From Candidatus Cryptobacteroides intestinigallinarum (GTDB lineage Bacteria > Bacteroidota > Bacteroidia > Bacteroidales > UBA932): a stretch of 64,000 nt of DNA. The stretch is taken from contig JADIMK010000008.1 in the NCBI GenBank assembly GCA_017694785.1, positions 1 through 64,000 on the forward strand, in the 5' to 3' direction. This document shows positions 28,971 through 36,807 of the stretch, piece by piece. The notes beneath the pieces were generated by a model, which saw only the letters and a list, made by a program, of their open reading frames with translations, was not told the DNA's origin and ran no database searches. Numbering within the stretch: position 1 is the first letter of the stretch; each line of letters starts with the position of its first letter. Position numbers and translations under genes: made by a program.

Positions 28971-29525
28971 ATGACTGAAAAAGAAAAAGCAGCTGCAGGA
29001 ATGCTCTATGATGCCGCCGGAGACCCTGTCCTCCTTGAGGAAATGGCTGAAGGTGCACACAGATGCTTCCTGCTGAACTCCGAACCGCCGACTTCGCGCC
29101 AGAAGAGAAAAGATATGATAAAAGCCCTGCTTGGAAAGACAGGGGAAAACTTCGAGATCCGCTCCCCTTTCTACTGCGACTACGGCTACAACATCGAGAT
29201 CGGAGAAAATTTCTTCAGCAATTTCAACTGCACCATACTGGACGGAGCAAAGGTCACGTTCGGGGACAATGTCTTCATAGGGCCGGGATGCGGATTCTAT
29301 ACCGCAGGACATCCGCTTGACGCGGAGACCCGCAACAAAGGCCTTGAATATGCCCTGCCGATCCATGTCGGCAACAACGTCTGGTTCGGAGGAAACGTAT
29401 GTGTCCTCCCTGGCGTGACTATCGGGGACAACTGCGTCATCGGAGCCGGCAGTGTCGTCACAAAAGACATCCCATCAGGGACGGTAGCTGCAGGCAACCC
29501 CTGCAGGGTCCTGAAGAAACTCTGA
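28971..29525 (+). CDS. Maltose/galactoside O-acetyltransferase family (LbH)
   Basis: 184-aa acetyl-CoA-dependent acetyltransferase. The N-terminal MAT domain (LYDAAGDPVLLEEMAEGAHR) is followed by left-handed beta-helix hexapeptide repeats (FNCTILDGAKVTFGDNVFIG onward). The catalytic His is H114 in TAGHPLD, and the closing motif IGAGSVVTKDIPSGTVAAGNPCRVLKKL is typical. Substrate likely a sugar; cannot be specified. The 227-base gap before it holds no gene; TAATTTCG at 28883-28890 matches the -7 consensus at 7 of 8 positions. Confidence 0.93.
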   Translation: MTEKEKAAAGMLYDAAGDPVLLEEMAEGAHRCFLLNSEPPTSRQKRKDMIKALLGKTGENFEIRSPFYCDYGYNIEIGENFFSNFNCTILDGAKVTFGDNVFIGPGCGFYTAGHPLDAETRNKGLEYALPIHVGNNVWFGGNVCVLPGVTIGDNCVIGAGSVVTKDIPSGTVAAGNPCRVLKKL

Positions 29526-29581
29526 TCCTATACCCCTGCCTGACAGATTGTTCCGGACATTTCAGCTTAGTCGTGACAGAC

Positions 29582-29623
29582 AATTTATATATAGTTTATA
29601 AAATAAACTTGTTTATATAAATT
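29582..29623. repeat. 42-bp AT-rich nested palindrome abutting a start codon
   Basis: The outer arms AATTTATATA (29582-29591) and 29614-29623 are exact inverted repeats. Inside, AGTTTAT (29593-29599) pairs with 29603-29609 around AAA. The right outer arm ends at the base before the ATG at 29624. It could be an operator, a cruciform, or an mRNA hairpin masking the start. Confidence 0.7.
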
Positions 29624-29788
29624 ATGAACCTCAGCGTCCAGATAGAGAAACTTTCCGAGGCAGGATATATTTCAGTGAGGAAAGAGATAGTAGGCAAGAA
29701 GCCAAGGACAACATGCTCCCTCACAGGCAAAGGGCGTAAGGCTCTGGATGAATATGTAAAGACGCTGAAAGAATATCTGCACCTGTAG
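29624..29788 (+). pseudogene. Winged-helix transcriptional regulator, N-terminally truncated
   Basis: 54-codon ORF too short for most gene finders. It reads NLSVQIEKLSEAGY, then VGKKPRTTCSLTGKGRKAL and a final helix. This is the recognition helix, wing and C-terminal helix of the HTH_27/MarR-like winged-helix family, whose members normally have about 45 more residues before this point. The frame is closed by a stop (29618-29620) just upstream, and none of the three frames in 29526-29623 encodes the missing part. So it is a remnant or a shortened protein; the codon pattern is intact. The palindrome at 29582-29623 sits directly before it. Confidence 0.6.
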
Positions 29789-29863
29789 GATGTCCCCTCA
29801 GGCAAGCACAAACTGTAGGCAAGCAGAAGAGGAAAGCAAGCATAAGCGGCATCTGAAGGTCAG

Positions 29864-30712
29864 ATGCAGAAAAACGACCGGATCATGGAAGACAGGAAAA
29901 TACATATAATGGGGATCGTCAATCTGACGGACGACTCGTACTATGCCGAAAGCAGATGTCTCGGCCGTGACGGAAAGCCTGACATCAGCAGGACTCTCGG
30001 CAGGATAGGGACAATGCTTTCAGAAGGAGCTGACATCATAGACCTAGGGGCATGCTCCACAAGGCCTGGATCAGAAGGAATAGGTGCGGATGAGGAATGG
30101 AGAAGACTCTCTCCCGTCCTGGATGCCGTCAGAAAGGAATACCCTGATGCCAGGATATCTGTCGACACCTACTGGAGCTCTGTGGTCCGGAAGACATACG
30201 ATCTGATAGGAGACTTCATCGTGAATGACATTTCCGCAGGGGAAGATGATCCCCTCATGCTTCCTGCCGTGGCAGAGCTGGGGCTCACATATATTGCCAT
30301 GCACAAGAGAGGGAATCCCGCCACCATGCAGGGGCTCTGCGACTACAGTGATGTGACAGAAGAAGTAATAAGCTATTTCAGAAGTTTCGCTGACCGGGCA
30401 GAGAAAGCCGGCATACAGGACTGGATACTTGACCCCGGCTTCGGCTTTGCGAAGACCGTGGAGCAGAACTGGCAGATGCTCAGGGAGCTCAGGAAGTTTT
30501 CTGCCCTTGGCAGAAGGATACTTGTAGGAGTGTCACGGAAAAGCATGGTCTACAGACTTTTCGGAATCACACCGGAAGAGGCCCTGCCTCAGACACAGGT
30601 ACTGCATTTCGCAGCCCTGGAGAACGGGGCCGACATCCTCCGGGTGCATGACGTGGCAGAAGCCGTGAGGACGACTGTCTCATGGAGGATGCTGAGGAAA
30701 ATTTCCGGATGA
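29864..30712 (+). CDS. folP: Dihydropteroate synthase
   Basis: 282 aa; joins p-aminobenzoate to 6-hydroxymethyl-dihydropterin pyrophosphate in folate synthesis. Motifs: MGIVNLTDDSYY (loop 1, with the Mg-binding Asn), DLGACSTRPGS, ISVDTYWSSV, VNDISAG, DPGFGFAKT, GVSRKSM and the closing RVHDV. All catalytic positions are kept. ATG 29864 is favoured by an AAGG eight bases upstream; ATG 29885 is possible. The target of sulfonamides. Confidence 0.95.
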   Translation: MQKNDRIMEDRKIHIMGIVNLTDDSYYAESRCLGRDGKPDISRTLGRIGTMLSEGADIIDLGACSTRPGSEGIGADEEWRRLSPVLDAVRKEYPDARISVDTYWSSVVRKTYDLIGDFIVNDISAGEDDPLMLPAVAELGLTYIAMHKRGNPATMQGLCDYSDVTEEVISYFRSFADRAEKAGIQDWILDPGFGFAKTVEQNWQMLRELRKFSALGRRILVGVSRKSMVYRLFGITPEEALPQTQVLHFAALENGADILRVHDVAEAVRTTVSWRMLRKISG

Positions 30713-30739
30713 ACAGACGGATTTGTCACAAGTTCTGAA

Positions 30740-30747
30740 TATCTTTG
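30740..30747 (+). promoter_or_regulatory. -7 element TATCTTTG before purB
   Basis: Exact TAnnTTTG followed by CA, 40 bases before the purB ATG. The nearest TTTG upstream (30722-30725) is only 14 bases away, shorter than the usual spacing. Confidence 0.45.
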
Positions 30748-30787
30748 CAGGCCAGAGTAACTCTGAAAGACTAAATAAACCGCATAT

Positions 30788-32128
30788 ATGGACAATCACG
30801 CACTTTTGGCAGTATCTCCGATCGACGGCAGGTATGCCCGCCAGACAGAGGTTCTGAGGAATTATTTCAGCGAATATGCCCTGATCCGCTACAGGATAAG
30901 GGTTGAGATCGAATATTTCATCGCACTTTGCGAAATACCTCTTCCGCAGCTGGCCGACTTTGACCACAGCAGATTTGAAGCCCTGAGGGACATCTACAGG
31001 AACCTCACACCAGACCAGGCTGAAAGGGTAAAGGAGATAGAAAAGGTGACAAACCATGACGTCAAGGCGGTAGAATATTATATAAAGGAAAGGTTCAAGG
31101 AGATGGACATCCTAAAATGGGGCGAGTTCGTGCATTTCGGACTCACTTCCCAGGATATCAACAACACCTCCGTACCTCTTTCCCTCAAGGAAGCTGTCCA
31201 CGAGGCTTACCTTCCTCTGATGAATGAAGTCCTCAGTACTATAAGACAGATGTCCGAGCAGTGGAAAGACATCCCGATGCTGGCAAAGACACACGGACAA
31301 CCGGCCTCCCCTACTCGTGTAGGCAAGGAATTCAAGGTGTTCCAGGTAAGGCTCGAAGAGCAGCTGCGCCAGCTGGACACACTCTCCTATCCTGCCAAGT
31401 TCGGAGGTGCCACAGGCAACATGAACGCCCACAAGGTAGCCTTTCCGGACATTGACTGGATCGGTTTCGGAGACAGGTTCGTAGCCTCGCTCGGGCTCAA
31501 GAGGTCTTTCCCGACAACCCAGATCGAGCATTACGACAACCTTGCGGCCATATTTGACAACATAAGGCGCATCAATACGATTCTGATTGATTTCTGCCGT
31601 GACATCTGGACATATATATCAATGGAATATTTCCACCAGAAGGTGAACAAGAATGAGGTCGGATCTTCTGCGATGCCGCACAAGGTCAATCCTATCGACT
31701 TTGAGAACGCTGAAGGCAACCTGGGAATGGCTGATGCCATCTTCACTCACCTGTCCATGAAGCTTCCTATATCAAGACTCCAGAGAGACCTTACGGACTC
31801 TACAGTCCTCAGGAACGTAGGTGTGCCTATTGCCCACACGATGATTGCTCTCAACTCACTCAAGAAAGGACTGGGCAAGCTGATCCTCAACGAACTGGCG
31901 ATAAGAGCCGACCTTGAAAGGAACTGGGCTGTGGTAGCAGAAGCCATCCAGACGATTCTCCGCAGGGAAAGCTATCCTAATCCTTACGAGACCCTCAAGG
32001 CACTTACCAGGACAGGGGAAGCCATCACCCACAAGACGATAGCCGATTTCATTGAGACTCTTGACGTAAGCGAGAAAGTAAAAGAGGAACTCAGGGCTAT
32101 CACCCCTATGACATACACCGGATTCTGA
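30788..32128 (+). CDS. purB: Adenylosuccinate lyase
   Basis: 446-aa fumarase/aspartase-superfamily enzyme acting twice in purine synthesis (SAICAR to AICAR and adenylosuccinate to AMP). Visible: N-terminal LAVSPIDGRYARQTE, VNHDVKAVEYYIK-like segment, HFGLTSQDINNTS, TQIEHYDNLA and the signature loop SSAMPHKVNPIDFENAEGN. The NPIDFENAEGN form and length match the E. coli-type PurB. Confidence 0.97.
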   Translation: MDNHALLAVSPIDGRYARQTEVLRNYFSEYALIRYRIRVEIEYFIALCEIPLPQLADFDHSRFEALRDIYRNLTPDQAERVKEIEKVTNHDVKAVEYYIKERFKEMDILKWGEFVHFGLTSQDINNTSVPLSLKEAVHEAYLPLMNEVLSTIRQMSEQWKDIPMLAKTHGQPASPTRVGKEFKVFQVRLEEQLRQLDTLSYPAKFGGATGNMNAHKVAFPDIDWIGFGDRFVASLGLKRSFPTTQIEHYDNLAAIFDNIRRINTILIDFCRDIWTYISMEYFHQKVNKNEVGSSAMPHKVNPIDFENAEGNLGMADAIFTHLSMKLPISRLQRDLTDSTVLRNVGVPIAHTMIALNSLKKGLGKLILNELAIRADLERNWAVVAEAIQTILRRESYPNPYETLKALTRTGEAITHKTIADFIETLDVSEKVKEELRAITPMTYTGF

Positions 32129-32191
32129 GAACATCCGGAAAGGATAGCCTGAAATCGGGCTGCCATAAAAAGACTAAACCCGAGGGAAGGA

Positions 32192-32497
32192 TCACTCCTC
32201 AATGACGTAGACATCATCGCCAGGCTCAGCAAAATTGAATTGCTCCCTGGCGAATTTTTCCAATGTATCACGGTCTGAGGTCAGCATCCTGATACGGTCG
32301 TCCATACGGCGGATCTCCATCTTGTATTCCATGATCTCCTTTTCCTGCCGGTGGATCTGGACTGCAGCCTTTATCCAATGGATGACATTGTTGCCGGGCC
32401 AGAAAACCATCATCAGTACAAATAATGCAGTAGTCCACACGACGAATTTCAGGAATGCGCCGTGTCTGCCGTTGAATATTTCCTTAAGCCTGCCCAA
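32192..32497 (-). CDS. FtsB/DivIC-family septum formation protein
   Basis: 101 aa, bitopic: basic N-terminus, one transmembrane helix (about 16-35, LKFVVWTTALFVLMMVFW), then a coiled coil (about 45-80, QEKEIMEYKMEIRRMDDRIR) and the family tail LEKFAREQFNFAEPGDDVYVIEE. This fits a divisome scaffold of the FtsB type. Transcribed away from the nucleotidyltransferase gene at 32632; their shared region holds the 32527-32544 palindrome. Confidence 0.9.
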   Translation of the reverse strand: MGRLKEIFNGRHGAFLKFVVWTTALFVLMMVFWPGNNVIHWIKAAVQIHRQEKEIMEYKMEIRRMDDRIRMLTSDRDTLEKFAREQFNFAEPGDDVYVIEE

Positions 32498-32526
32498 TTT
32501 GTATTGAATTGTTCTTATCGTTTGTG

Positions 32527-32544
32527 CAAAAATAATTATTTTTG
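32527..32544. promoter_or_regulatory. Perfect palindrome made of two divergent -7 elements
   Basis: CAAAAATAATTATTTTTG is its own reverse complement. Each half reads TATTTTTG, an exact TAnnTTTG: outward to 32632 (+) and outward to the ftsB-like gene at 32497 (-). The two -7 elements lie back to back with AT between them, so one site may serve both genes, in competition. Confidence 0.5.
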
Positions 32545-32631
32545 GAAGATATTTGACATGCAGGACAATTTATCGGACCAACTTTAGCGGCCCAGCATAT
32601 AATATTGAAAACTTATTTAAAACAATACGAC

Positions 32632-33558
32632 ATGAAACCAACTTTACTTGTCCTGGCTGCCGGTATGGGCAGCCGTTATGGCGGACTCAAGCAGATGGAC
32701 GGACTCGGTCCGAACGGAGAGACGATAATCGACTATTCCATCTATGACGCCGTACACGCCGGCTTCGGGAAGGTAGTGTACATAGTCAGAGAAAACTTCA
32801 AGGCCCAGTTTGAAGAGCTGGTAGCCAAGAAATACAGCCATGAATGCTGCACGGACGGGACACCTCTCAAGTTCGAGTTCGTGACCCAGGAGCTTGACAA
32901 GATACCGGCAGGAGTGACCTACAACCCTGAGAGACAGAAGCCATGGGGCACAGCCCATGCCGTGCTGATGGCAAAGGACGTGATCAAGGAGCCTTTCGCA
33001 GTCATCAACGGAGACGACTACTATGGAAAGGAATCTTTCAGCGTCATCGCAGACTGGCTCAGGAAACACGAGAACACTACCGGTGAATACTGCATGGTAG
33101 GATTTGAACTTGACCATACGCTTTCAGAATCAGGCGGAGTATCCAGAGGCATCTGCACAGCTGACAGCAGCCATATACTCTCACACGTAGAAGAGCACCA
33201 CAATATCGCCAGAGCTGAAGACGGCAACATCTATGGTGACAACAGCAAGGGCGAAAAAGTTCTTCTGGACGGCAAAGCATTGACATCCATGAACATGTGG
33301 GGCTTTACGCCTGATTATTTCGAAAAGAGCGAAGCAATCTTCAAGGACTTCATAACAAAGAATGCCAATGAGCTCAAGGCTGAATTCTACATCCCTTATG
33401 CCATTGACTGCATGATCAAGGACGGCTCAGCGAAGACAGAGCTTCTCTCTACGCCTTCACACTGGTTCGGTGTCACATTCAAGGAAGACAGGCCTGGAGT
33501 CGTAGCCAAATTCAAGGAATTCGCTGACAAGGGCATCTACCCTTCACCATTGTATTGA
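32632..33558 (+). CDS. Sugar-phosphate nucleotidyltransferase (GT-A fold)
   Basis: 308 aa from ATG 32632; the in-frame upstream TTG at 32605 is less likely. N-terminal nucleotide-binding motif LVLAAGMGSRYGGLKQMDGLG, then AINGDDYY-like segment FAVINGDDYYG carrying the metal-binding Asp, and a conserved MNMWGFTPDYF. The fold is that of NDP-sugar pyrophosphorylases. The nucleotide and sugar cannot be assigned; it lacks the exact GlmU, GalU or RmlA signatures. Followed 17 bases on by the CPBP gene. Confidence 0.85.
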   Translation: MKPTLLVLAAGMGSRYGGLKQMDGLGPNGETIIDYSIYDAVHAGFGKVVYIVRENFKAQFEELVAKKYSHECCTDGTPLKFEFVTQELDKIPAGVTYNPERQKPWGTAHAVLMAKDVIKEPFAVINGDDYYGKESFSVIADWLRKHENTTGEYCMVGFELDHTLSESGGVSRGICTADSSHILSHVEEHHNIARAEDGNIYGDNSKGEKVLLDGKALTSMNMWGFTPDYFEKSEAIFKDFITKNANELKAEFYIPYAIDCMIKDGSAKTELLSTPSHWFGVTFKEDRPGVVAKFKEFADKGIYPSPLY

Positions 33559-33575
33559 TCATAATATAAGAGACA

Positions 33576-34493
33576 ATGTCTTTTTTCCGCAAGACAAGGA
33601 CCAGATCCTATGACCTTTTCTCCTCCTATTCATGGTACATCCCGGGAATAGGAGGAACAATAGGTCTGATATTGCTGCTTCTGGCAGGCAGCCTCATAGG
33701 AAGCGCAGTCACATCTTTAATCACCATACTGACTGACCAGCAGACCGCCGGCACATACGGCATGCTGATAGCATACCCGGTGATGTTCATTCCGGCCATG
33801 GTCTATGCTTCATACATGAGCAGGCGCAATGAACTCTTTGACACCGGATATGCCCTTGACAGCAGCAATTTCGGCAGGCTGGGAGGATGGAAGACCGCTG
33901 TCATGGCCATTGTAGTCACAATCGCAGCCTCAGTTCTCATGGATCCTGTGAACGCCGCTATGCCGCCTATGCCGGAAGAGCTTGCAGAAATCTTTGAGAA
34001 CCTAGTATCAGACAGCCCGGTATGGGTATCTCTGCTTTCAGTATCAGTACTTGCACCTTTCTTTGAAGAATGGCTATGCCGGGGAATGATACTCAGAGGC
34101 TTGCTTCAGAGAATCAACCCTGTAGCGGCTATGGTTATCTCCGCGTTCTGCTTCGCGCTTATCCATCTCAACCCTTGGCAGGCACTCCCCGCTTTTGTCC
34201 TGGGGATGCTCTTCGCCTATGTCTACTACAAGACAGGGTCGCTCAAGATCACCATGCTGATGCACTGTGCCAACAACACATTTGCTGTAATAACCGGACA
34301 GCTGGACAGCTTCAAGGATGTCGACTTCTTCTACCAGGTCATGGACACATGGCAGTACATCGCACTTCTGGCATGCTGCCTTGTGATCATCGTGCTGTTC
34401 GTGGACATATTGTGGAAGAACATACCTATGTCTTCCGAAAGAGGCAACATCGATGCTTTAGAGGCTGAAGATATGCTCAACAACAGGAGATGA
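33576..34493 (+). CDS. CPBP-family intramembrane metalloprotease
   Basis: 305 aa, multi-pass inner-membrane protein. The Abi/CPBP motifs are present: EEWLCRG (E164, E165, R169), FALIHLNPWQALPAF with its His, and the third motif MHCANNTFAV. About seven hydrophobic segments. Family members are homologous to Rce1 and are prokaryotic proteases of mostly unknown substrates, some tied to peptide maturation; no peptide gene is seen here. Confidence 0.9.
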   Translation: MSFFRKTRTRSYDLFSSYSWYIPGIGGTIGLILLLLAGSLIGSAVTSLITILTDQQTAGTYGMLIAYPVMFIPAMVYASYMSRRNELFDTGYALDSSNFGRLGGWKTAVMAIVVTIAASVLMDPVNAAMPPMPEELAEIFENLVSDSPVWVSLLSVSVLAPFFEEWLCRGMILRGLLQRINPVAAMVISAFCFALIHLNPWQALPAFVLGMLFAYVYYKTGSLKITMLMHCANNTFAVITGQLDSFKDVDFFYQVMDTWQYIALLACCLVIIVLFVDILWKNIPMSSERGNIDALEAEDMLNNRR

Positions 34494-34512
34494 TAGGATA
34501 AGCGATGCCGGA

Positions 34513-35277
34513 TCATATAAGGAAACCTGAACACAGGGTTTCCGCTTCATGCAGGGACTGCATCTTGCCTACATCGACAAGATGCAGTCCTTTTGCTTCT
34601 ATCCCGTATATCGGATAGGCAGCGGAAGCCTTCAGGTAGAAATCCATTATCGGGAAGCACTCCGGAAAGGCTCCGGTGCCATTGCCGAGGACATCTTCCA
34701 TTGCGCTGAATATTCCTGTGGACATATAGTGTATACCGGAGAATGCCAGACGGCGGCAGGCCGCCACATCAAGATCAGGATATGGAGTCCGGACTTCTCC
34801 TGTGGATATGTTCGTCCAGCCGACAAGTCTCATCTGACTGTCGAAGAGCAGATACCTGGAAGTCTTTCTCTCACTTACAAGAAGTGTAGCCAGTGCATCC
34901 GGACTGCACTGTGAGACGAAGCCGCGAAGGTCAAGATCCGAGATGATGTCGACATTATGGACCAGGAAACCGCCAGGCGTAGCCTCAAGGAACTTTCTTG
35001 CGTGCATGATACCGCCGCCTGTCTCCCTGAGCATGTCACGTTCATCGGAAATGCTGACTTTTGCGCCCAGCCCTTGCACAGACCACAGGTAATCTTCTAT
35101 CATGTCCGCAAAATGATGTACATTGACCACAATCTCATCGAAGCCTGAAGAGACAAGCTTCCTCATGACATGATATATGAGAGGTTTCCCGCATAGCGGA
35201 ACAAGAGCCTTTGGCATGGTATCTGTCAAAGGCTTGAGCCTGGTCCCGAGACCGGCTGCGAATATCATTGCCTTCAT
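34513..35277 (-). CDS. MurU-like nucleotidyltransferase
   Basis: 254-aa NTP-transferase. N-terminal MKAMIFAAGLGTRLKPLTDT with PKALVPLCGKPLIYH, a RETGGGIMHA loop, and VHNVDIISDLDL (metal Asp). The order and the short length (no left-handed helix) match MurU, the MurNAc-1-phosphate uridylyltransferase. It lies 3 bases after a kinase gene, the same pairing as amgK-murU. Activity as UDP-MurNAc synthase is inferred from this pairing; another sugar is possible. Confidence 0.8.
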   Translation of the reverse strand: MKAMIFAAGLGTRLKPLTDTMPKALVPLCGKPLIYHVMRKLVSSGFDEIVVNVHHFADMIEDYLWSVQGLGAKVSISDERDMLRETGGGIMHARKFLEATPGGFLVHNVDIISDLDLRGFVSQCSPDALATLLVSERKTSRYLLFDSQMRLVGWTNISTGEVRTPYPDLDVAACRRLAFSGIHYMSTGIFSAMEDVLGNGTGAFPECFPIMDFYLKASAAYPIYGIEAKGLHLVDVGKMQSLHEAETLCSGFLI

Positions 35278-35280
35278 GTT

Positions 35281-36717
35281 TCAGAGTTCTTTACAAACGT
35301 CCTGCTCACGGTGCAGGAGCCTCACTTTCACCCCGTATTTCTCCTTCAGATGCAAAGCCATCTTCTCAGCACAGTAGACAGAGCGGTGCTGCCCTCCGGT
35401 GCAGCCGAAAGATATCATCATATGAGTAAATCCCCTTTCCAGGAAACGCTCTAAATGAGCATCGGCCAGACGATATGCTGAGGAAAGGAAATCAGGGACC
35501 TGAGGCTTGTCACTGAAGAAGTCCACGACCTCCTTGTCCATTCCGGTGTAGCTGCGGTAAAACTCTATCTTCCCTGGATTAGGCAGAGCCCTGCAGTCAA
35601 AGACATAGCCGCCTCCGTTGCCGGAGGGATCGTCCGGAATACCTTTTTTGAAAGAAAAACTGGTGACAAGCACCTCAAGTGACTCTGCACATGGCCATGG
35701 ATGTCTCCCGGACGGCTGTGTCAAGGAAAACCGAGGCAGCTGGACCAGATCCTTCAGAAGTGCAGCAAGATACTGACAATCTGCAGGTACATGGTCAACG
35801 ACAGTGCGCAGATTCGCCACAGCAAAAGGTATGCTCTTGAGGAAATGTTCCTTCCTCTCGAAATTTCCCCTGTAGCCATAGGCTCCCAGGACCTGAAGAG
35901 TACGGAAAAGGACAAACAGCATGAGCTTGTCATCAAAAAGTCTTCTGTCCACCTTGACATATCGCGTCAGGGCATCTACATAGGCATCGACAAGTTCCTG
36001 ACGGAAATCATCAGGATATCCTGCCCTGGCCTGCCATACAAACGAAGCGACATCATAATATCCAGGTCCTTTGCGTCCTCCCTGGAAATCTATGAAATAC
36101 GGGACGCCGTCCTTAAGCATCACGTTACGGGCCTGGAAATCACGGTACATGAATGAAGAAAAGCCTTCGGAAAGCAATGATGAAGCCAGAGACTCGAAAT
36201 CCTTTTCAAGAGATGCTTCATTGAATTCCAGGCCTGTGGTCTTGAGGAAGCAGTACTTGAAATAGTTGAGGTCAGCCATCACAAGCCTGCGGTTGAACTC
36301 AGGCTCCGGTGTACACCTGCTGAAATCCAGTCCTTCCGCTCCCCGGAACTGTATGTCAGGAAGAAAGGATATGGCATTGAGCAGCAAGGAACGTTCTTCA
36401 TCGGAATATCTGCCGGATTCCCTTCCATGGGATACGGCATCAAAGAGAGACAGGTCACCGAGATCCTCCTGGAGGTATTCCATCCCGTCATCGCTTACAG
36501 CATAGACCTCCGGGACACTGATTCCTTTTTTCCTGAAATGGGAAGCCAGATAGATGAATGTGCCGTTCTCTTCGGACGAAGTGCCTTCCGCTCCAATGAG
36601 TGAGAGTCCCCCGCCAGAAAGGCGGAAGTACCTGCGGTTGCTCCCGGATCCGGCAAGCAGCTGAGAGGACTCAGGACGTATACCTGTATATCTTTCAAAT
36701 AGATCTTCTAGTTGCAT
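35281..36717 (-). CDS. APH-like sugar kinase fused to RapZ C-terminal domain
   Basis: 478 aa from ATG 36717. Residues about 1-325 are an aminoglycoside-phosphotransferase-like kinase: SGSNRRYFRL (P-loop-like strand), catalytic loop MYRDFQARNVML, metal motif FIDFQGGRKGPGYYDVASFVW. This is the class of AmgK, the anomeric MurNAc/GlcNAc kinase. Residues about 340-478 match the C-terminal domain of RapZ: FSFKKGIPDD, YVFDCRALPNPG, YTGMDKEVVDFF, and FGCTGGQHRSVYCAEKMA. The RapZ P-loop NTPase half is absent. In E. coli the C-terminal domain binds amino-sugar phosphate and RNA; here it may sense cell-wall sugars. Coupled to the MurU-like gene. Confidence 0.85.
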   Translation of the reverse strand: MQLEDLFERYTGIRPESSQLLAGSGSNRRYFRLSGGGLSLIGAEGTSSEENGTFIYLASHFRKKGISVPEVYAVSDDGMEYLQEDLGDLSLFDAVSHGRESGRYSDEERSLLLNAISFLPDIQFRGAEGLDFSRCTPEPEFNRRLVMADLNYFKYCFLKTTGLEFNEASLEKDFESLASSLLSEGFSSFMYRDFQARNVMLKDGVPYFIDFQGGRKGPGYYDVASFVWQARAGYPDDFRQELVDAYVDALTRYVKVDRRLFDDKLMLFVLFRTLQVLGAYGYRGNFERKEHFLKSIPFAVANLRTVVDHVPADCQYLAALLKDLVQLPRFSLTQPSGRHPWPCAESLEVLVTSFSFKKGIPDDPSGNGGGYVFDCRALPNPGKIEFYRSYTGMDKEVVDFFSDKPQVPDFLSSAYRLADAHLERFLERGFTHMMISFGCTGGQHRSVYCAEKMALHLKEKYGVKVRLLHREQDVCKEL

Positions 36718-36776
36718 CAGAATTGATTTCTTATCATAAAAAGACAAAAATACCAAAAACTTATTTCAAAAAAGAG

Positions 36777-36784
36777 TACATTTG
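36777..36784 (+). promoter_or_regulatory. -7 element TACATTTG before pncB
   Basis: Exact TAnnTTTG followed by CA, 23 bases before the ATG at 36808. No -33 TTTG at standard spacing. Confidence 0.5.
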
Positions 36785-36807
36785 CACAAATATAGTGAGT
36801 TGTATCT

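Noticed and set aside
29526..29623. Missing N-terminal half of the winged-helix gene by frameshift
   Set aside because: Read in all three frames, this stretch gives no helix-turn-helix sequence, so a simple frameshift does not explain the truncation.
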